Positions 27,538 to 36,244 of a DNA stretch of 64,000 bases are shown one piece after another. The DNA lies in assembly GCF_021261325.1 (NCBI RefSeq), contig NZ_JAJSBI010000001.1, forward strand, positions 310,001 through 374,000, read 5' to 3'. The translations under genes were made by a program, and so were the position numbers. The notes below the pieces were generated by a model. It ran no database searches. It was not told the DNA's origin and saw only the letters and a list, made by a program, of their open reading frames with translations. How positions within the stretch are numbered: position 1 is the first letter of the stretch; each line of letters begins with the position of its first letter. This DNA is from Streptomyces guryensis. Lineage in GTDB: Bacteria > Actinomycetota > Actinomycetes > Streptomycetales > Streptomycetaceae.

Positions 27538-29646
27538 GTGATATCCACCGCTATTCGCGTCGCCCGGGTGGGCAGCGCGGCCGAGCTGGCCGCGGCGGTC
27601 CTCATGATGCTGGGCTTCCCGGCGATCATGGTGGCCGCGCTCATCCCGAGCGTCTACGCCTTCGCGGCAGCGGCCGCCGTGACGTACCTGGCCGACCACT
27701 ACCTGCACCGGAAGGGCAGTTATCTGGTCAACCGGCTGAGCAAGGTCAGAGCCGGTCTCTCGATCCGCTTCCTGATCCGAGAGCTCCTGCTGATCCTGCT
27801 GCTGGCCCGGCTGGACCTCGCGAACAACCTGATCTACTACGGCGCGATCGGCTGCTTCATCGCGTTCTACGGCCTCCAGGCCCCGCACGGCGCCGTGGTC
27901 ACGCTGATCCGCAACCGGCGCCGGTTGCCGGTCGCCACCCGCAACGTCGACCTGAAGTCGCGGATCGACATCCCGGACGCGCCGCGGCGGGGGCTGCTCG
28001 ACCGGTCGGCCGAGAAGATGCTCCACCTCGACCTCGCGGCCGTCGTCGGCATCCTGATCTCCGCCGTGGCGGGTTCGTCCGTGGCCGGCTTCGTCGGCAT
28101 CGGCATCACCCTCGGCCTGGGCAGCCTGTACGTCCTCGCGCTCGTGCCGTACGTCAGTGGCCGCAAGATCCCGCCCGACGCCGACAAGGTCCTCGTGGCC
28201 GTCGACGACTGGCTGCACGAGTACAAGCCGCAGACGGTGCTGTACTTCTCCGGCTCCAAGGACTCCGCCTACCAGGTCAACATGTGGCTGGAGACCATGG
28301 AACAGCTGGACTCCCGGCCGCTGATCATCCTGCGCGAGCGGATCATCCTGCAGAACCTGGCGCCCACCACGGTCCCCGTCATCTGCGTGCCCGGAGGGGT
28401 GCACCTGATGAACATGGACCTGTCCACGGTGCGCGTCGCGCTGTACGCCGCGAACGTGGGCAAGAACATCCACCTGCTGCGCGTGCCCACCATGAAGCAC
28501 GTCTTCATCGGCCACGGCGACAGCGACAAGCTGGCCAGCGTCAACCCGTTCAGCAAGGCGTACGACGAGGTGTGGACCGCCGGCCGTGCGGGCCGCGACC
28601 GCTACGCCATCGCCGACGTCGGCGTCCGCGACGAGGACATCGTGGAGGTCGGACGCCCGCAGCTGGCGCCGATCCAGGGGTGGGAGGGCGTGCCGGAGGG
28701 GCCCCGCGGCGGAGCCGCTGATGGGCGCTGTCCGACCGTGCTGTACGCGCCCACCTGGGAAGGCTGGGACGGCGACCCGGGCAACACCTCGATCATGCTC
28801 GCCGGTGAGAGCATCGTGAAGAAGCTGGTCAAGGCCGACCCGCCGGTGCGTGTCCTGTACAAGCCGCACCCCTTCACGGGCACGGTGCTCCCCAAGGCCG
28901 CCGCCGCCCACCGGCGCATCGTCGCCCTGGTCGAGAAGGCCGGCGCCGAGCGTGCCGCCGACTCCCGCTTCACCGCCGACTCCGCCGAGCAGGAGAAGGC
29001 GAAGGCCGACCTCGTCCGCATCGAGGCCCGGATCGCCGAACTGGTCGGCACCGGCGGTGAGAAGGCCGACGAGGCCGAGGCCAGCCGTGATGGCGTGGTC
29101 GACGTCGACAGGTACGAGGAGATCGCCCGGCTGCGCGGCGAGTGGAACGAGGCCTACTGGCGCTCCTTCCCGGTGTGGGAGCACCGTGTCATCGAGGGCG
29201 CCGAGCCGCGCCTGTACGACTGCTTCAACGTCTCCGACGCGATGGTCTCCGACATCTCCAGCGTGGTCTCCGACTTCATCGCGAGCGGCAAGCCGTACGC
29301 GGTCACGGACTCCGCCGAGCTGGGCGTCGAGGAGTTCAAGCGGCAGAACACCGCCGTGCGCGCCGCGGTGATCCTCTCCAACAGCGCCAAGGAACTGGGC
29401 GAGCTGCTGGGCGCGGTCCGCGACCCGGCCGCCGACGCGCTGGCGGAGGACCGCAAGGATCTGAAGGAGTACCTGCTCGGCCCGGACGATCCGACGTCCC
29501 TTGCGCAGTTCAACACCGCGGTGGCGAACCTGACCCTCAAGGCCGACACCCGCAACCTGGGCCAGGAGTCCCGGGCCGCCGCGGCCGGTACCCCCGGCGC
29601 GGACGAACTGTCGGACGCGCTGTCGGCGCAGCCGCCCACCGCGTGA
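27538..29646 (+). CDS. Membrane-fused TagF-like CDP-glycerol/ribitol polymer synthase
   Basis: About 702 residues. The N-terminal 200 residues hold several transmembrane segments (LAAAVLMMLGFPAIMVAALI, LLLILLLA, AVVGILISAVAG). The rest resembles CDP-glycerol:poly(glycerophosphate) glycerophosphotransferases, with FIGHGDSDK, VLYAPTWEGW, VLYKPHP and SDISSVVSDF. An inserted charged helical segment (about 490-540) lies between the last motifs. Such enzymes extend teichoic-acid or polydiglycosylphosphate chains at the inner face of the membrane. GTG 27538 is favoured by AGAGCAGG upstream and by the family start. From memory, the S. coelicolor counterpart near SCO2590 has been linked to the MreB spore-wall complex. 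Confidence 0.85.
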   Translation: MISTAIRVARVGSAAELAAAVLMMLGFPAIMVAALIPSVYAFAAAAAVTYLADHYLHRKGSYLVNRLSKVRAGLSIRFLIRELLLILLLARLDLANNLIYYGAIGCFIAFYGLQAPHGAVVTLIRNRRRLPVATRNVDLKSRIDIPDAPRRGLLDRSAEKMLHLDLAAVVGILISAVAGSSVAGFVGIGITLGLGSLYVLALVPYVSGRKIPPDADKVLVAVDDWLHEYKPQTVLYFSGSKDSAYQVNMWLETMEQLDSRPLIILRERIILQNLAPTTVPVICVPGGVHLMNMDLSTVRVALYAANVGKNIHLLRVPTMKHVFIGHGDSDKLASVNPFSKAYDEVWTAGRAGRDRYAIADVGVRDEDIVEVGRPQLAPIQGWEGVPEGPRGGAADGRCPTVLYAPTWEGWDGDPGNTSIMLAGESIVKKLVKADPPVRVLYKPHPFTGTVLPKAAAAHRRIVALVEKAGAERAADSRFTADSAEQEKAKADLVRIEARIAELVGTGGEKADEAEASRDGVVDVDRYEEIARLRGEWNEAYWRSFPVWEHRVIEGAEPRLYDCFNVSDAMVSDISSVVSDFIASGKPYAVTDSAELGVEEFKRQNTAVRAAVILSNSAKELGELLGAVRDPAADALAEDRKDLKEYLLGPDDPTSLAQFNTAVANLTLKADTRNLGQESRAAAAGTPGADELSDALSAQPPTA

Positions 29647-29677
29647 ACGGGCCGCCGCTCACGGTGTGAAACGAGTG

Positions 29678-29725
29678 AGAAGGGCCCGGTTTTCGAGGAG
29701 TGATCCTCGAAAACCGGGCCCTTCT
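29678..29725 (+). terminator. Perfect 22-bp hairpin terminator
   Basis: The arm 29678-29700 region (29678-29699) is complementary to 29704-29725 with a 4-nt loop GTGA, about 30 nt after the TagF-like stop. It ends the first two genes of the wall-polymer locus. Confidence 0.92.
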
Positions 29726-29731
29726 TCGTAT

Positions 29732-29764
29732 GTTCATGTGTCCGTACCCGTCTGTTCGTCATGT
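29732..29764 (+). promoter_or_regulatory. Possible PHO box upstream of the glycosyltransferase
   Basis: GTTCATGTGTC (29732-29742) and GTTCGTCATGT (29754-29764) are spaced by 22 nt, i.e. two 11-nt units, the periodicity of PhoP direct repeats in Streptomyces. The middle unit matches poorly, so the call is tentative. Confidence 0.35.
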
Positions 29765-29877
29765 GAACTGAGTCACGAAAACCCGGCCATAGGGCAACCG
29801 CTTGTCCGGGTCGGCCGTCTTTCTAGGTGGCGAATGAGGCGATAAGGGGTAAATATCCCGTTGGCGAGGGGGAAACA

Positions 29878-31098
29878 GTGACCGTGACGCAGCCTGATGT
29901 GAGCGTCGTCATCGGGGCGTACGAAGCGATGCCGTATCTGGTCGAGTGCCTGGCGTCCGTCGAGGCACAGACCATCGATCCGGAGCGCATCGAGGTCATC
30001 GCGGTGGACGACGGCTCCACCGACGGGTCGGGGGAGTGCCTGGAGGAGTTCGCGGCCCGCGCGGCGATGTCGGTCACGGTGATCCGGCAGGACAACTCCG
30101 GCGGCCCCAGCGGCCCGCGCAACGTCGGTCTGGGCAAGGCCGCCGGCCGCTATGTCTTCTTCCTCGACGCCGACGACCGGCTCGGTCCTCAGGCCCTGGA
30201 GCGCATGGTCGCCATGGCCGACCGCAACGGCACGGACGTGGTCCTCGGCCGCGTCGAGGGCATCAACCGCAAGCCGCCGGGGTCGATGTGGGGCAAGACC
30301 CTCGACCGCACCGACGTCTACTCCTCCAACATCAAGTTCACGCTGAGCGCGCAGAAGCTGTTCCGCCGTGAGCTCCTGGAGCGGCACGGTATGCGCTTCG
30401 ACGAGTCCCTGTGGACCGGCGAGGACGCCCTCTTCACGATGGAGGCGTATCTGCGGGCGAACGGCGTCTCCGTGCTCGCCGACTACACCTGCTACTACCT
30501 GGTGGGCCGCGACGACGGCAAGCACGTCACCAAGAGCGGGGGCTACACCCTGCGCTTCGACTCCGCGCGCGCCCTCATGAACCTGATCGCCGACCTCGTC
30601 CCCGCCGGGGACAGGCGCGACATGCTCCTGGTCCGCCCCTTCCTGATCACGCTGCTGCCCCAGTTCGGCCCGAAGTACCTCACGGACAGCGAGAAGATAC
30701 GGCGGCACAAGTTCGAGTTGGCGAAACCGCTGATGGAGGAGTTCTGGAGCGAGGGCGTCGCAGGCCGCCTCAAGGTCGAGGAGCGGCTTCGACTGCACCT
30801 GGTCGCCGAGCAGCAGCCCGAACTCCTCGTCCCCGTCGTGCAGTTCGTCAAGGGGAAGAAGCAGGCGGCGGCCCTCCTGGAGAAGAAGGGCCGGGAGGTC
30901 TACCTCGTCTACCCGCACTTCCGCGACGCGACGGCCGCCATACCCGACTCCGTCTACCTCGCCGCGCCCCGCGAGGCCCGGGCCGTCGCCGGCTACCGCG
31001 AACACTCCGCCCGCTCGGTACTGAAGCGGGCGGTCCGCAAGGCGCGCCGGGTACTGAAGGCACGGGCGGGCGCGGGCGGAACCGCTGCGGCGGCCTGA
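29878..31098 (+). CDS. Family 2 glycosyltransferase of the wall-polymer locus
   Basis: 406 residues. GT-A fold motifs VSVVIGAYEAMPYLVECL, VDDGSTDGS (43-51) and FLDADDR (DxD about 97-99) are clear, as is the second acidic site WTGEDALF. The C-terminal 170 residues are helical and basic, ending in an Arg/Lys/Ala tail. Such TagF-neighbouring GT2 proteins transfer a sugar or alditol in polymer synthesis. GTG 29878 has GAGGGGG at 29867-29873; the upstream in-frame GTG 29827 has no ribosome-binding site. It is separated from the TagF-like gene by a strong terminator, so it has its own promoter. Confidence 0.85.
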   Translation: MTVTQPDVSVVIGAYEAMPYLVECLASVEAQTIDPERIEVIAVDDGSTDGSGECLEEFAARAAMSVTVIRQDNSGGPSGPRNVGLGKAAGRYVFFLDADDRLGPQALERMVAMADRNGTDVVLGRVEGINRKPPGSMWGKTLDRTDVYSSNIKFTLSAQKLFRRELLERHGMRFDESLWTGEDALFTMEAYLRANGVSVLADYTCYYLVGRDDGKHVTKSGGYTLRFDSARALMNLIADLVPAGDRRDMLLVRPFLITLLPQFGPKYLTDSEKIRRHKFELAKPLMEEFWSEGVAGRLKVEERLRLHLVAEQQPELLVPVVQFVKGKKQAAALLEKKGREVYLVYPHFRDATAAIPDSVYLAAPREARAVAGYREHSARSVLKRAVRKARRVLKARAGAGGTAAAA

Positions 31099-31319
31099 CG
31101 GCGCCACGAAGGGGCGGGGGGAACGGCGCGACCGGCCACAACGAGTCCGCAGACGGACGACGGCACATCGCGGCACACCCCGCGGGGTGACCGGCCGACG
31201 CTGGTGTCGTCCCGACTGCATCGCCCGCCGGATCGGCGCCCCACCACCCGCCGGGCCCGCCGGTGGACGGACGCCGACGGGGCTGCCGGTGGACGGACGC
31301 CGACTGGGCCGCCGTACCG
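31099..31319. other. Gap after the glycosyltransferase, with a 26-bp tandem repeat
   Basis: No gene of its own is seen. It contains a two-copy 26-bp tandem repeat at 31260-31311, with CGGTGGACGGACGCCGAC at 31261 and again at 31287. Minus-strand reading from the remnant to the right runs through it without a stop, but the reading is low-complexity. Confidence 0.5.
31260..31311. repeat. Tandem repeat, 2 x 26 bp
   Basis: CGGTGGACGGACGCCGAC begins at 31261 and at 31287; the remaining bases of the unit differ at two positions. It lies just beyond the 3' side of the minus-strand gene remnant. Confidence 0.75.
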
Positions 31320-31640
31320 GGCTTGGCGGCGCTGCGCTCCAGCTCGCGCTTCAACTGGGCGTTGTCCAGCGGCAGTTCACTGATACGGCTCTGCAGCCAG
31401 CCGAAGTGTGAGGTGAGCGAGGCGCGGCCGGGGTCGTTCCAGGGGCGGACACCGGCCGGTAAGTCCGGCGAGCGCATGCGGGCCTCGAAGGGCGCGCCGC
31501 CGCTGCTGTGGGTGAACGTGTTCTCCAGGCCGTTTCCGTCCAGGAACACCGTGAACCGCTCGAAGTGCTTCAGATGGCCGCCGACCAGGCCGCTGAAGTC
31601 GGCTTCCTCGTACAGTTGCGCCGGGTCGGGATGGCTGTGT
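31320..31640 (-). pseudogene. 3' remnant of an unidentified gene
   Basis: The minus strand reads PDPAQLYEEADFSGLVGG, HFERFTVFLDGNGLENTF, SSGGAPFEARMRSPDLPAG, FGWLQSRISELPLDNAQ and LKRELERSAAK, with clean G/C-ending codons, i.e. real coding sequence. It has no start codon, and its 5' side runs directly into the proB leader; the frame then drifts on past the expected end. A predicted coiled coil ends it. One codon is TTA (complement of 31460-31462), the bldA-dependent leucine codon rare in Streptomyces. I do not recognise the family; the position suggests a former member of the wall-polymer locus. Confidence 0.5.
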
Positions 31641-31740
31641 GGCGCTTGTCCGGGGACTGGACCGGCGCGCGGGGAGCGGTCCCCTTCGCGTAGATTGCCG
31701 GGCGGGGAAGCCTGAGCGTGCGAGGGGACGGAAGAACAAG

Positions 31741-32868
31741 GTGGCAGGGGCAAGGCAGGCCGTGAGCTCGGCCCGCAGAATCGTCGTCAAGGTGGGTTCC
31801 TCGTCGCTGACCACCGCGTCCGGCGGCCTGGACGCCGACCGCGTCGACGCGCTCGTGGACGTCCTCGCCAAGAGCCGCAGCGGCGGAGAGAAGGAGATCG
31901 TCCTGGTCTCCTCCGGCGCCATCGCCGCGGGGCTCGCCCCGCTGGGCCTGCGCCGCCGCCCCAAGGACCTCGCCCGCCAGCAGGCCGCCGCGAGCGTCGG
32001 CCAGGGCCTGCTGGTCGCCCGCTACACCGCCTCCTTCGCCCGGCACGGCGTCCGGGTCGGCCAGGTCCTGCTGACCTCCGACGACATGAGCCGCCGCGCC
32101 CACCACCGCAACGCCTCCCGCACCCTCGACAAGCTGCTCGCGATGGGCGCCTTCCCGATCGTCAACGAGAACGACACCGTTGCCACCGACGAGATCCGCT
32201 TCGGCGACAACGACCGGCTCGCCGCTCTCGTCGCCCACCTCGTCCACGCCGACCTGCTGGTGCTGCTGTCCGACGTCGACGGCGTCTACGACGGCGATCC
32301 GAGCAAGCCCGGCACCTCGCGGATAGCGGAGGTGCGGGGGCCGGAGGATCTCGCGCACGTCGAGATCGGCAGCGCGGGCAAGGCCGGTGTCGGCACCGGT
32401 GGCATGGCCACCAAGGTCGAGGCGGCCCGGATCGCGGCCGCCGCCGGCATCCCCGTCGTCCTGACCAGCGCCATCCACGCCGCCGACGCGCTGCTGGGCC
32501 GGGACACCGGCACCTACTTCCACCCTGCCGGCAAGCGCTCCGCCGACCGGCTGCTGTGGCTGCAGCACGCCTCCACCCCGCAGGGCTCGCTCACGCTGGA
32601 CGACGGGGCGGTGCGGGCGGTCGTGGAGCGGCGCAAGTCGCTGCTGCCGGCCGGAATCGCCGCGGTCGAGGGCGAGTTCGTCGCTGGGGACCCGGTCGAA
32701 CTGCGGGACGCGGAGGGGCGCGCGGTCGCCCGCGGGCTGGTGAACTTCGACGCCAAGGAGATCCCCCAGCTCCTCGGCCGCTCGACGCGTGAACTGGCCC
32801 GCGAACTTGGCCCGGCCTACGAACGCGAGGTCATCCACCGGGACGACCTGGTGCTCCTGCAGCCCTGA
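31741..32868 (+). CDS. proB: Glutamate 5-kinase
   Basis: 375 residues. The first step of proline synthesis, phosphorylating L-glutamate with ATP. The amino-acid kinase domain shows IVVKVGSSSLT, VLVSSGAIAAG, PIVNENDTVATDEIRFGDND and LLSDVDGVYDGDP. A C-terminal PUA domain (about 285-375, RKSLLPAGIAAVEGEFVAGD) is present, as in the full-length enzymes. GTG 31741 with GGAAG at 31726-31730 is the most likely start. proA is not adjacent but 1.4 kb downstream, separated by repeat-rich DNA and one small gene. Confidence 0.95.
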   Translation: MAGARQAVSSARRIVVKVGSSSLTTASGGLDADRVDALVDVLAKSRSGGEKEIVLVSSGAIAAGLAPLGLRRRPKDLARQQAAASVGQGLLVARYTASFARHGVRVGQVLLTSDDMSRRAHHRNASRTLDKLLAMGAFPIVNENDTVATDEIRFGDNDRLAALVAHLVHADLLVLLSDVDGVYDGDPSKPGTSRIAEVRGPEDLAHVEIGSAGKAGVGTGGMATKVEAARIAAAAGIPVVLTSAIHAADALLGRDTGTYFHPAGKRSADRLLWLQHASTPQGSLTLDDGAVRAVVERRKSLLPAGIAAVEGEFVAGDPVELRDAEGRAVARGLVNFDAKEIPQLLGRSTRELARELGPAYEREVIHRDDLVLLQP

Positions 32869-33627
32869 CACGCGCCGGGCGCCTGCATTTTCGGGGGGCC
32901 CGCCGGGCCTCCGGCCGCTGCACTCTCCCGGGGGTGGCCCCGGCTCCCGGTCTGCTGCTGTTTCCCGGGGGTGGCCCCCTGGCCCCCGGTCGCTGCTGTC
33001 TTCCGGGGCTGGATCCCCCGGCCTCGGGCCGGGCTTTGTTCCGGGGCTGGCGCCGGGGCCGTCGTTGGGGGCTTTGCCCCGGGGCTGATCCGGAGCCTGC
33101 GGCCGCCGCGTTCTGCCGGGGTGTCCTCGGGCCTCCGGCCGCTGCTTTGTCCTGGGGCTGTTCCCCCTGGCCTCGGTCGGGCTGCTTTGTCTCGGGGCTG
33201 CCCCCGGGCGCCTGGTCGGCTGCTGGCTCCCGGGGGCGATCCTCGGGCCCTGGGGTGGTTGCTGGCTCCCGGGGGCGATCCTCCGGCCCTGGGGTGGTTG
33301 CTGGCTCCCGGGGGCGATCCTCCGGCCCTTGGGGCGGCCCGGAGACGGTCCTCGGGTCCTGGGGCGGCCCCTGACGCCCGTGGCTGATCCCCCCGGCTCT
33401 GGACGGCTGCTGCCACCCGGGCGCCCCTCCAAGGCCCCCAGCCGACGGCCTGCTCCCGGGGGCGCCCCACCCCCGGGCCGAAAACGGGGGGAACGCCCCG
33501 TAAATCGGCCCGTCCTGAGGTGGACGTTCCGCAAAACCGCCCCATGAGCCCTTGCGGCCTGCTCAACTTTGTCTCAGGGATACATTCCGCACGTCCACCA
33601 GTCGATCACTGCGTGAAGGAGGCCGTC
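32869..33627. other. Repeat-rich intergenic region between proB and a small gene
   Basis: About 760 bp without a credible gene. It is made of degenerate units around CCCGGGGG, TGGCCCC and GGTCGCTGCTG, grading into a regular 39-bp array at 33223-33339. All three minus-strand and several plus-strand frames stay open, giving Pro/Gly/Arg-rich pseudo-proteins; this is a composition effect, not coding evidence. Confidence 0.75.
33223..33339. repeat. Minisatellite, 3 x 39 bp
   Basis: Copies start at 33223, 33262 and 33301 with CTGGCTCCCGGGGGCGATCC. Copies 1 and 2 differ at one base; copy 3 diverges in its last third. Shorter, decayed relatives extend on both sides. Confidence 0.85.
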
Positions 33628-34089
33628 GTGAGACGAGTGCGCCCTGGGGCGGCGGCGTCCCGTGACGGCGCCCCCTCCCGCGCGGCCGGCGAGGAGCGCG
33701 CCCTGACCAGCGTCGCGGCCGGCGACCGGTACGAGGAGCCGGCCGACCTGCCGCGTCTGTGGCATGTCACCCTCAGCGTCTCCGGCGAGGAGGCCCCCCT
33801 GAAGGAGGTGCGGCGCGGCCTGGAGCAGCTCGCCCACGACCACCCCTTTCTGCTGACCAGCCGGTACGCGGGCGACCACGCGGAGATCCGCTACTGGGAG
33901 GAGGCCCGCGACCTGCACGACGCGGCCGCCGTCGCCCTGCGCCTGTGGGGCGAGCACCGCCAGACCTCCAAGCTGCCGCCCTGGGAGATCGTCGGCCTGG
34001 AGGTCATCGACCGCGAGACATACCACCAGCGGATCGCGGAGGGCTACGGCCCGGCGCCCGCAACCCCAGTCGGCGTGCACCCGTTTTGA
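33628..34089 (+). CDS. Small uncharacterised actinobacterial protein
   Basis: 153 residues; no named function known to me. After a disordered Ala/Arg-rich N-terminus (1-40), residues 50-150 look like a compact alpha/beta domain: LPRLWHVTLSVSGEEAPLKE, LEQLAHDHPFLLTSRYAGDH, AEIRYWEEARDLHDAAAVAL, LPPWEIVGLEVIDRETY. GAAGGAGG (33615-33622) precedes GTG 33628; GTG 33637 is a second in-frame option. It lies between proB and proA, a position kept in streptomycetes, but no proline link is implied by the sequence. Confidence 0.75.
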   Translation: MRRVRPGAAASRDGAPSRAAGEERALTSVAAGDRYEEPADLPRLWHVTLSVSGEEAPLKEVRRGLEQLAHDHPFLLTSRYAGDHAEIRYWEEARDLHDAAAVALRLWGEHRQTSKLPPWEIVGLEVIDRETYHQRIAEGYGPAPATPVGVHPF

Positions 34090-34223
34090 TCCCACCACGG
34101 ACCGTGACCATCGATTGAGGAACCCCGACGGCGAGCAACCAGGTCCGCGGGAGCGGCGCCGGTTCAGGCGCAAAGGGCGGTCTCGGGGTTTGGAACAGCT
34201 GCTGGACGGGCCGTCCGGCGCAC

Positions 34224-34229
34224 TACCCT
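34224..34229 (+). promoter_or_regulatory. -10 box of a likely leaderless proA promoter
   Basis: TACCCT ends 7 nt before the ATG at 34236. No ribosome-binding site lies between them. Confidence 0.6.
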
Positions 34230-34235
34230 TCCCTC

Positions 34236-35525
34236 ATGACCACGCTTTCGCCGTACGACTCCATGTCCCCGGTCAACCGGGCCGCCTACCGCGCCAAGGC
34301 CGCCGCCGCCGACCTCGCCCCGCTGCCGCGCGCGGTCAAGGACGACGCGCTGGCCGCCATCGCGGACGCCCTGGAGGTCCGTACGAGCGAGATCGTCGAG
34401 GCCAACGCCAAGGACATCGCCAAGGCCCGTGAGGCCGGCACGAGCGAGGCCATCATCGACCGGCTGACGCTCACCCCCGAGCGGGTGCGTGCCATCGCCT
34501 CCGACGTGCGTGACGTCGTCGCCCTGCCCGACCCGGTCGGCGAGGTCGTGCGCGGCTCGACCCTCCCGAACGGCATCGACCTGCGCCAGGTCCGCGTCCC
34601 GCTCGGCGTCGTCGGCATCATCTACGAGGCCCGCCCCAACGTCACCGTCGACGCCGCCGTCCTCTGCCTGAAGTCCGGCAACGCGGTCCTGCTGCGCGGC
34701 TCGGCCTCCGCCTACGAGTCCAACACCGCCCTCGTGCGGGTCATCCGGGACGCCGTGGGCGGCGCCGGACTGCCCGCCGACGCCGTACAGCTCGTACCCG
34801 GTGAGGGCCGCGAGAGCGTGCGCGAGCTGATGCGTGCCCGGGGTCTGGTCGACGTGCTGATTCCCCGGGGCGGCGCCTCGCTCATCCAGACCGTCGTCTC
34901 CGAGTCCATCGTCCCGGTCATCGAGACCGGCACCGGCAACTGCCACGTCTACGTCGACGCGCACGCCGACCTCGACATGGCGATCGACATCCTGATCAAC
35001 TCAAAGGCCCAGCGGGTCAGCGTGTGCAACGCCGCCGAGACCCTCCTGGTCCACCAGGACATCGCTCCCGAGTTCCTGCCGCGCGCCCTGGACGCCCTCG
35101 CGGAGGCCGGTGTGACCGTCCACGCCGACCCGCGGGTGCTGGCGTACGCCAAGGAGTCCAAGGCGACCGTCGTCGAGGCCACACCGGAGGACTGGGACAC
35201 CGAGTACCTCTCCTACGACATCGCCGCCGCCGTCGTCGACTCCCTGGACAAGGCCGTCGAGCACATCCGGCTGTGGACCTCCGGTCACACCGAGGCGATC
35301 GTGACGACCTCCCAGCAGGCCGCCCGCCGCTTCACCCAGCTCGTCGACTCCACCACCGTCGCCGTGAACGCCTCCACCCGCTTCACCGACGGCGGCCAGT
35401 TCGGCTTCGGCGCGGAGATCGGCATCTCCACGCAGAAGCTGCACGCGCGTGGCCCGATGGGTCTGCCGGAGCTGACCAGCACGAAGTACATCGTCACGGG
35501 GGACGGCCACATCCGGCGCGGATGA
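34236..35525 (+). CDS. proA: Gamma-glutamyl phosphate reductase
   Basis: 429 residues. NADPH-dependent reduction of glutamyl-5-phosphate, the second step of proline synthesis. [32 protein letters not shown] and the catalytic cysteine region [14 protein letters not shown] are typical of this aldehyde-dehydrogenase-like family, as is the end [21 protein letters not shown]. It is transcribed apart from proB, apparently from a leaderless promoter. Length and motifs are complete. Confidence 0.96.
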   Translation: MTTLSPYDSMSPVNRAAYRAKAAAADLAPLPRAVKDDALAAIADALEVRTSEIVEANAKDIAKAREAGTSEAIIDRLTLTPERVRAIASDVRDVVALPDPVGEVVRGSTLPNGIDLRQVRVPLGVVGIIYEARPNVTVDAAVLCLKSGNAVLLRGSASAYESNTALVRVIRDAVGGAGLPADAVQLVPGEGRESVRELMRARGLVDVLIPRGGASLIQTVVSESIVPVIETGTGNCHVYVDAHADLDMAIDILINSKAQRVSVCNAAETLLVHQDIAPEFLPRALDALAEAGVTVHADPRVLAYAKESKATVVEATPEDWDTEYLSYDIAAAVVDSLDKAVEHIRLWTSGHTEAIVTTSQQAARRFTQLVDSTTVAVNASTRFTDGGQFGFGAEIGISTQKLHARGPMGLPELTSTKYIVTGDGHIRRG

Positions 35526-35562
35526 ATTTCCATACCGTCTGCCCAAAATGACCCCCCAGGTC

Positions 35563-35568
35563 TACTCT
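35563..35568 (+). promoter_or_regulatory. -10 box of a likely leaderless promoter
   Basis: TACTCT ends 7 nt before the GTG at 35575, with no ribosome-binding site. Confidence 0.6.
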
Positions 35569-35574
35569 GGATCC

Positions 35575-36132
35575 GTGCCGGAGGACGTGGGGGGCACGCC
35601 GTTCCCTGACGGCTGGGAGCCCGACGACGACCACGACCGCGGGGTGTCGGACGAAGAGTTCGCCTCCGTGGTCTTCGACGAGGCCTTCGTACGGGCGGCC
35701 GTGGTGCACGAGCCGACCGCCGTCGAACGCCTCCTTGCCGCCGCCCAGGCGAGAGCGGAGGCCTCCGAGGCGGAAGCACGCCGGGCCCACGGCAGGGGCG
35801 AGCGATACGACCCCTCCGGTTTCGGCCATGATCCCGAGCTCGACGACCCGGACGACACCGACATCCTGGAAGGCCGCTACGGCGCCCCGGGGACGTACGG
35901 AAAACAGGTCCGCTGGCACCGCCCGGTCGCCTGGATGCTCGCCCTCGTGATGGGCATAGGCATGGTCGCGCTGGCCTTCGCCGCGGTCTACCGGGGCGCC
36001 TCCTCGAGTAACCGGGACCAGGTGCCCCCGCCGCCCGCCTCGACCGGCCTGGGACAGGGCAGCGCGGCACGGCCCTCCGCTTCCGCCGATCACTCTCAGC
36101 CAGCGCTCTCGGTCATCCCGCCCAGCCCCTGA
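35575..36132 (+). CDS. Bitopic membrane protein with SVVFDE-FVRAA motif (1)
   Basis: 185 residues from GTG 35575. The acidic cytoplasmic half contains EEFASVVFDEAFVRAA and a helical AVERLLAAAQARAEASEAEAR segment. One transmembrane helix (about 122-141, WMLALVMGIGMVALAFAAVY) is followed by a short Pro/Ser-rich extracellular tail. The SVVFDE(A/S)FVRAA motif recurs in the next gene, so the two look like diverged siblings. Function unknown. From memory, the S. coelicolor neighbour of proA (about SCO2584) was reported as an interaction partner of the MreB spore-wall complex. Confidence 0.7.
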   Translation: MPEDVGGTPFPDGWEPDDDHDRGVSDEEFASVVFDEAFVRAAVVHEPTAVERLLAAAQARAEASEAEARRAHGRGERYDPSGFGHDPELDDPDDTDILEGRYGAPGTYGKQVRWHRPVAWMLALVMGIGMVALAFAAVYRGASSSNRDQVPPPPASTGLGQGSAARPSASADHSQPALSVIPPSP

Positions 36133-36232
36133 GCGGCGCCCTCGACGCCCCCTTCGCGCTCACTTTCGAACCTGGTGAGAACCTGTCAGAAGTTGTCGTG
36201 TAGCAGGGCGTTTACCGGGGCTCCCGGAGACC

Positions 36233-36238
36233 TACCCT
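36233..36238 (+). promoter_or_regulatory. -10 box of a likely leaderless promoter
   Basis: TACCCT ends 7 nt before the ATG at 36245, the same geometry as at proA and at the gene at 35575. Confidence 0.6.
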
Positions 36239-36244
36239 GAATAT

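Noticed and set aside
33223..33339. CRISPR array
   Set aside because: Units are contiguous 39-bp repeats with no spacers and no cas genes.
31570..33534. A long minus-strand open frame with collagen-like Pro/Gly repeats over proB and the minisatellite
   Set aside because: It is antisense to proB and arises from the repeat composition; no start signal or conserved domain.
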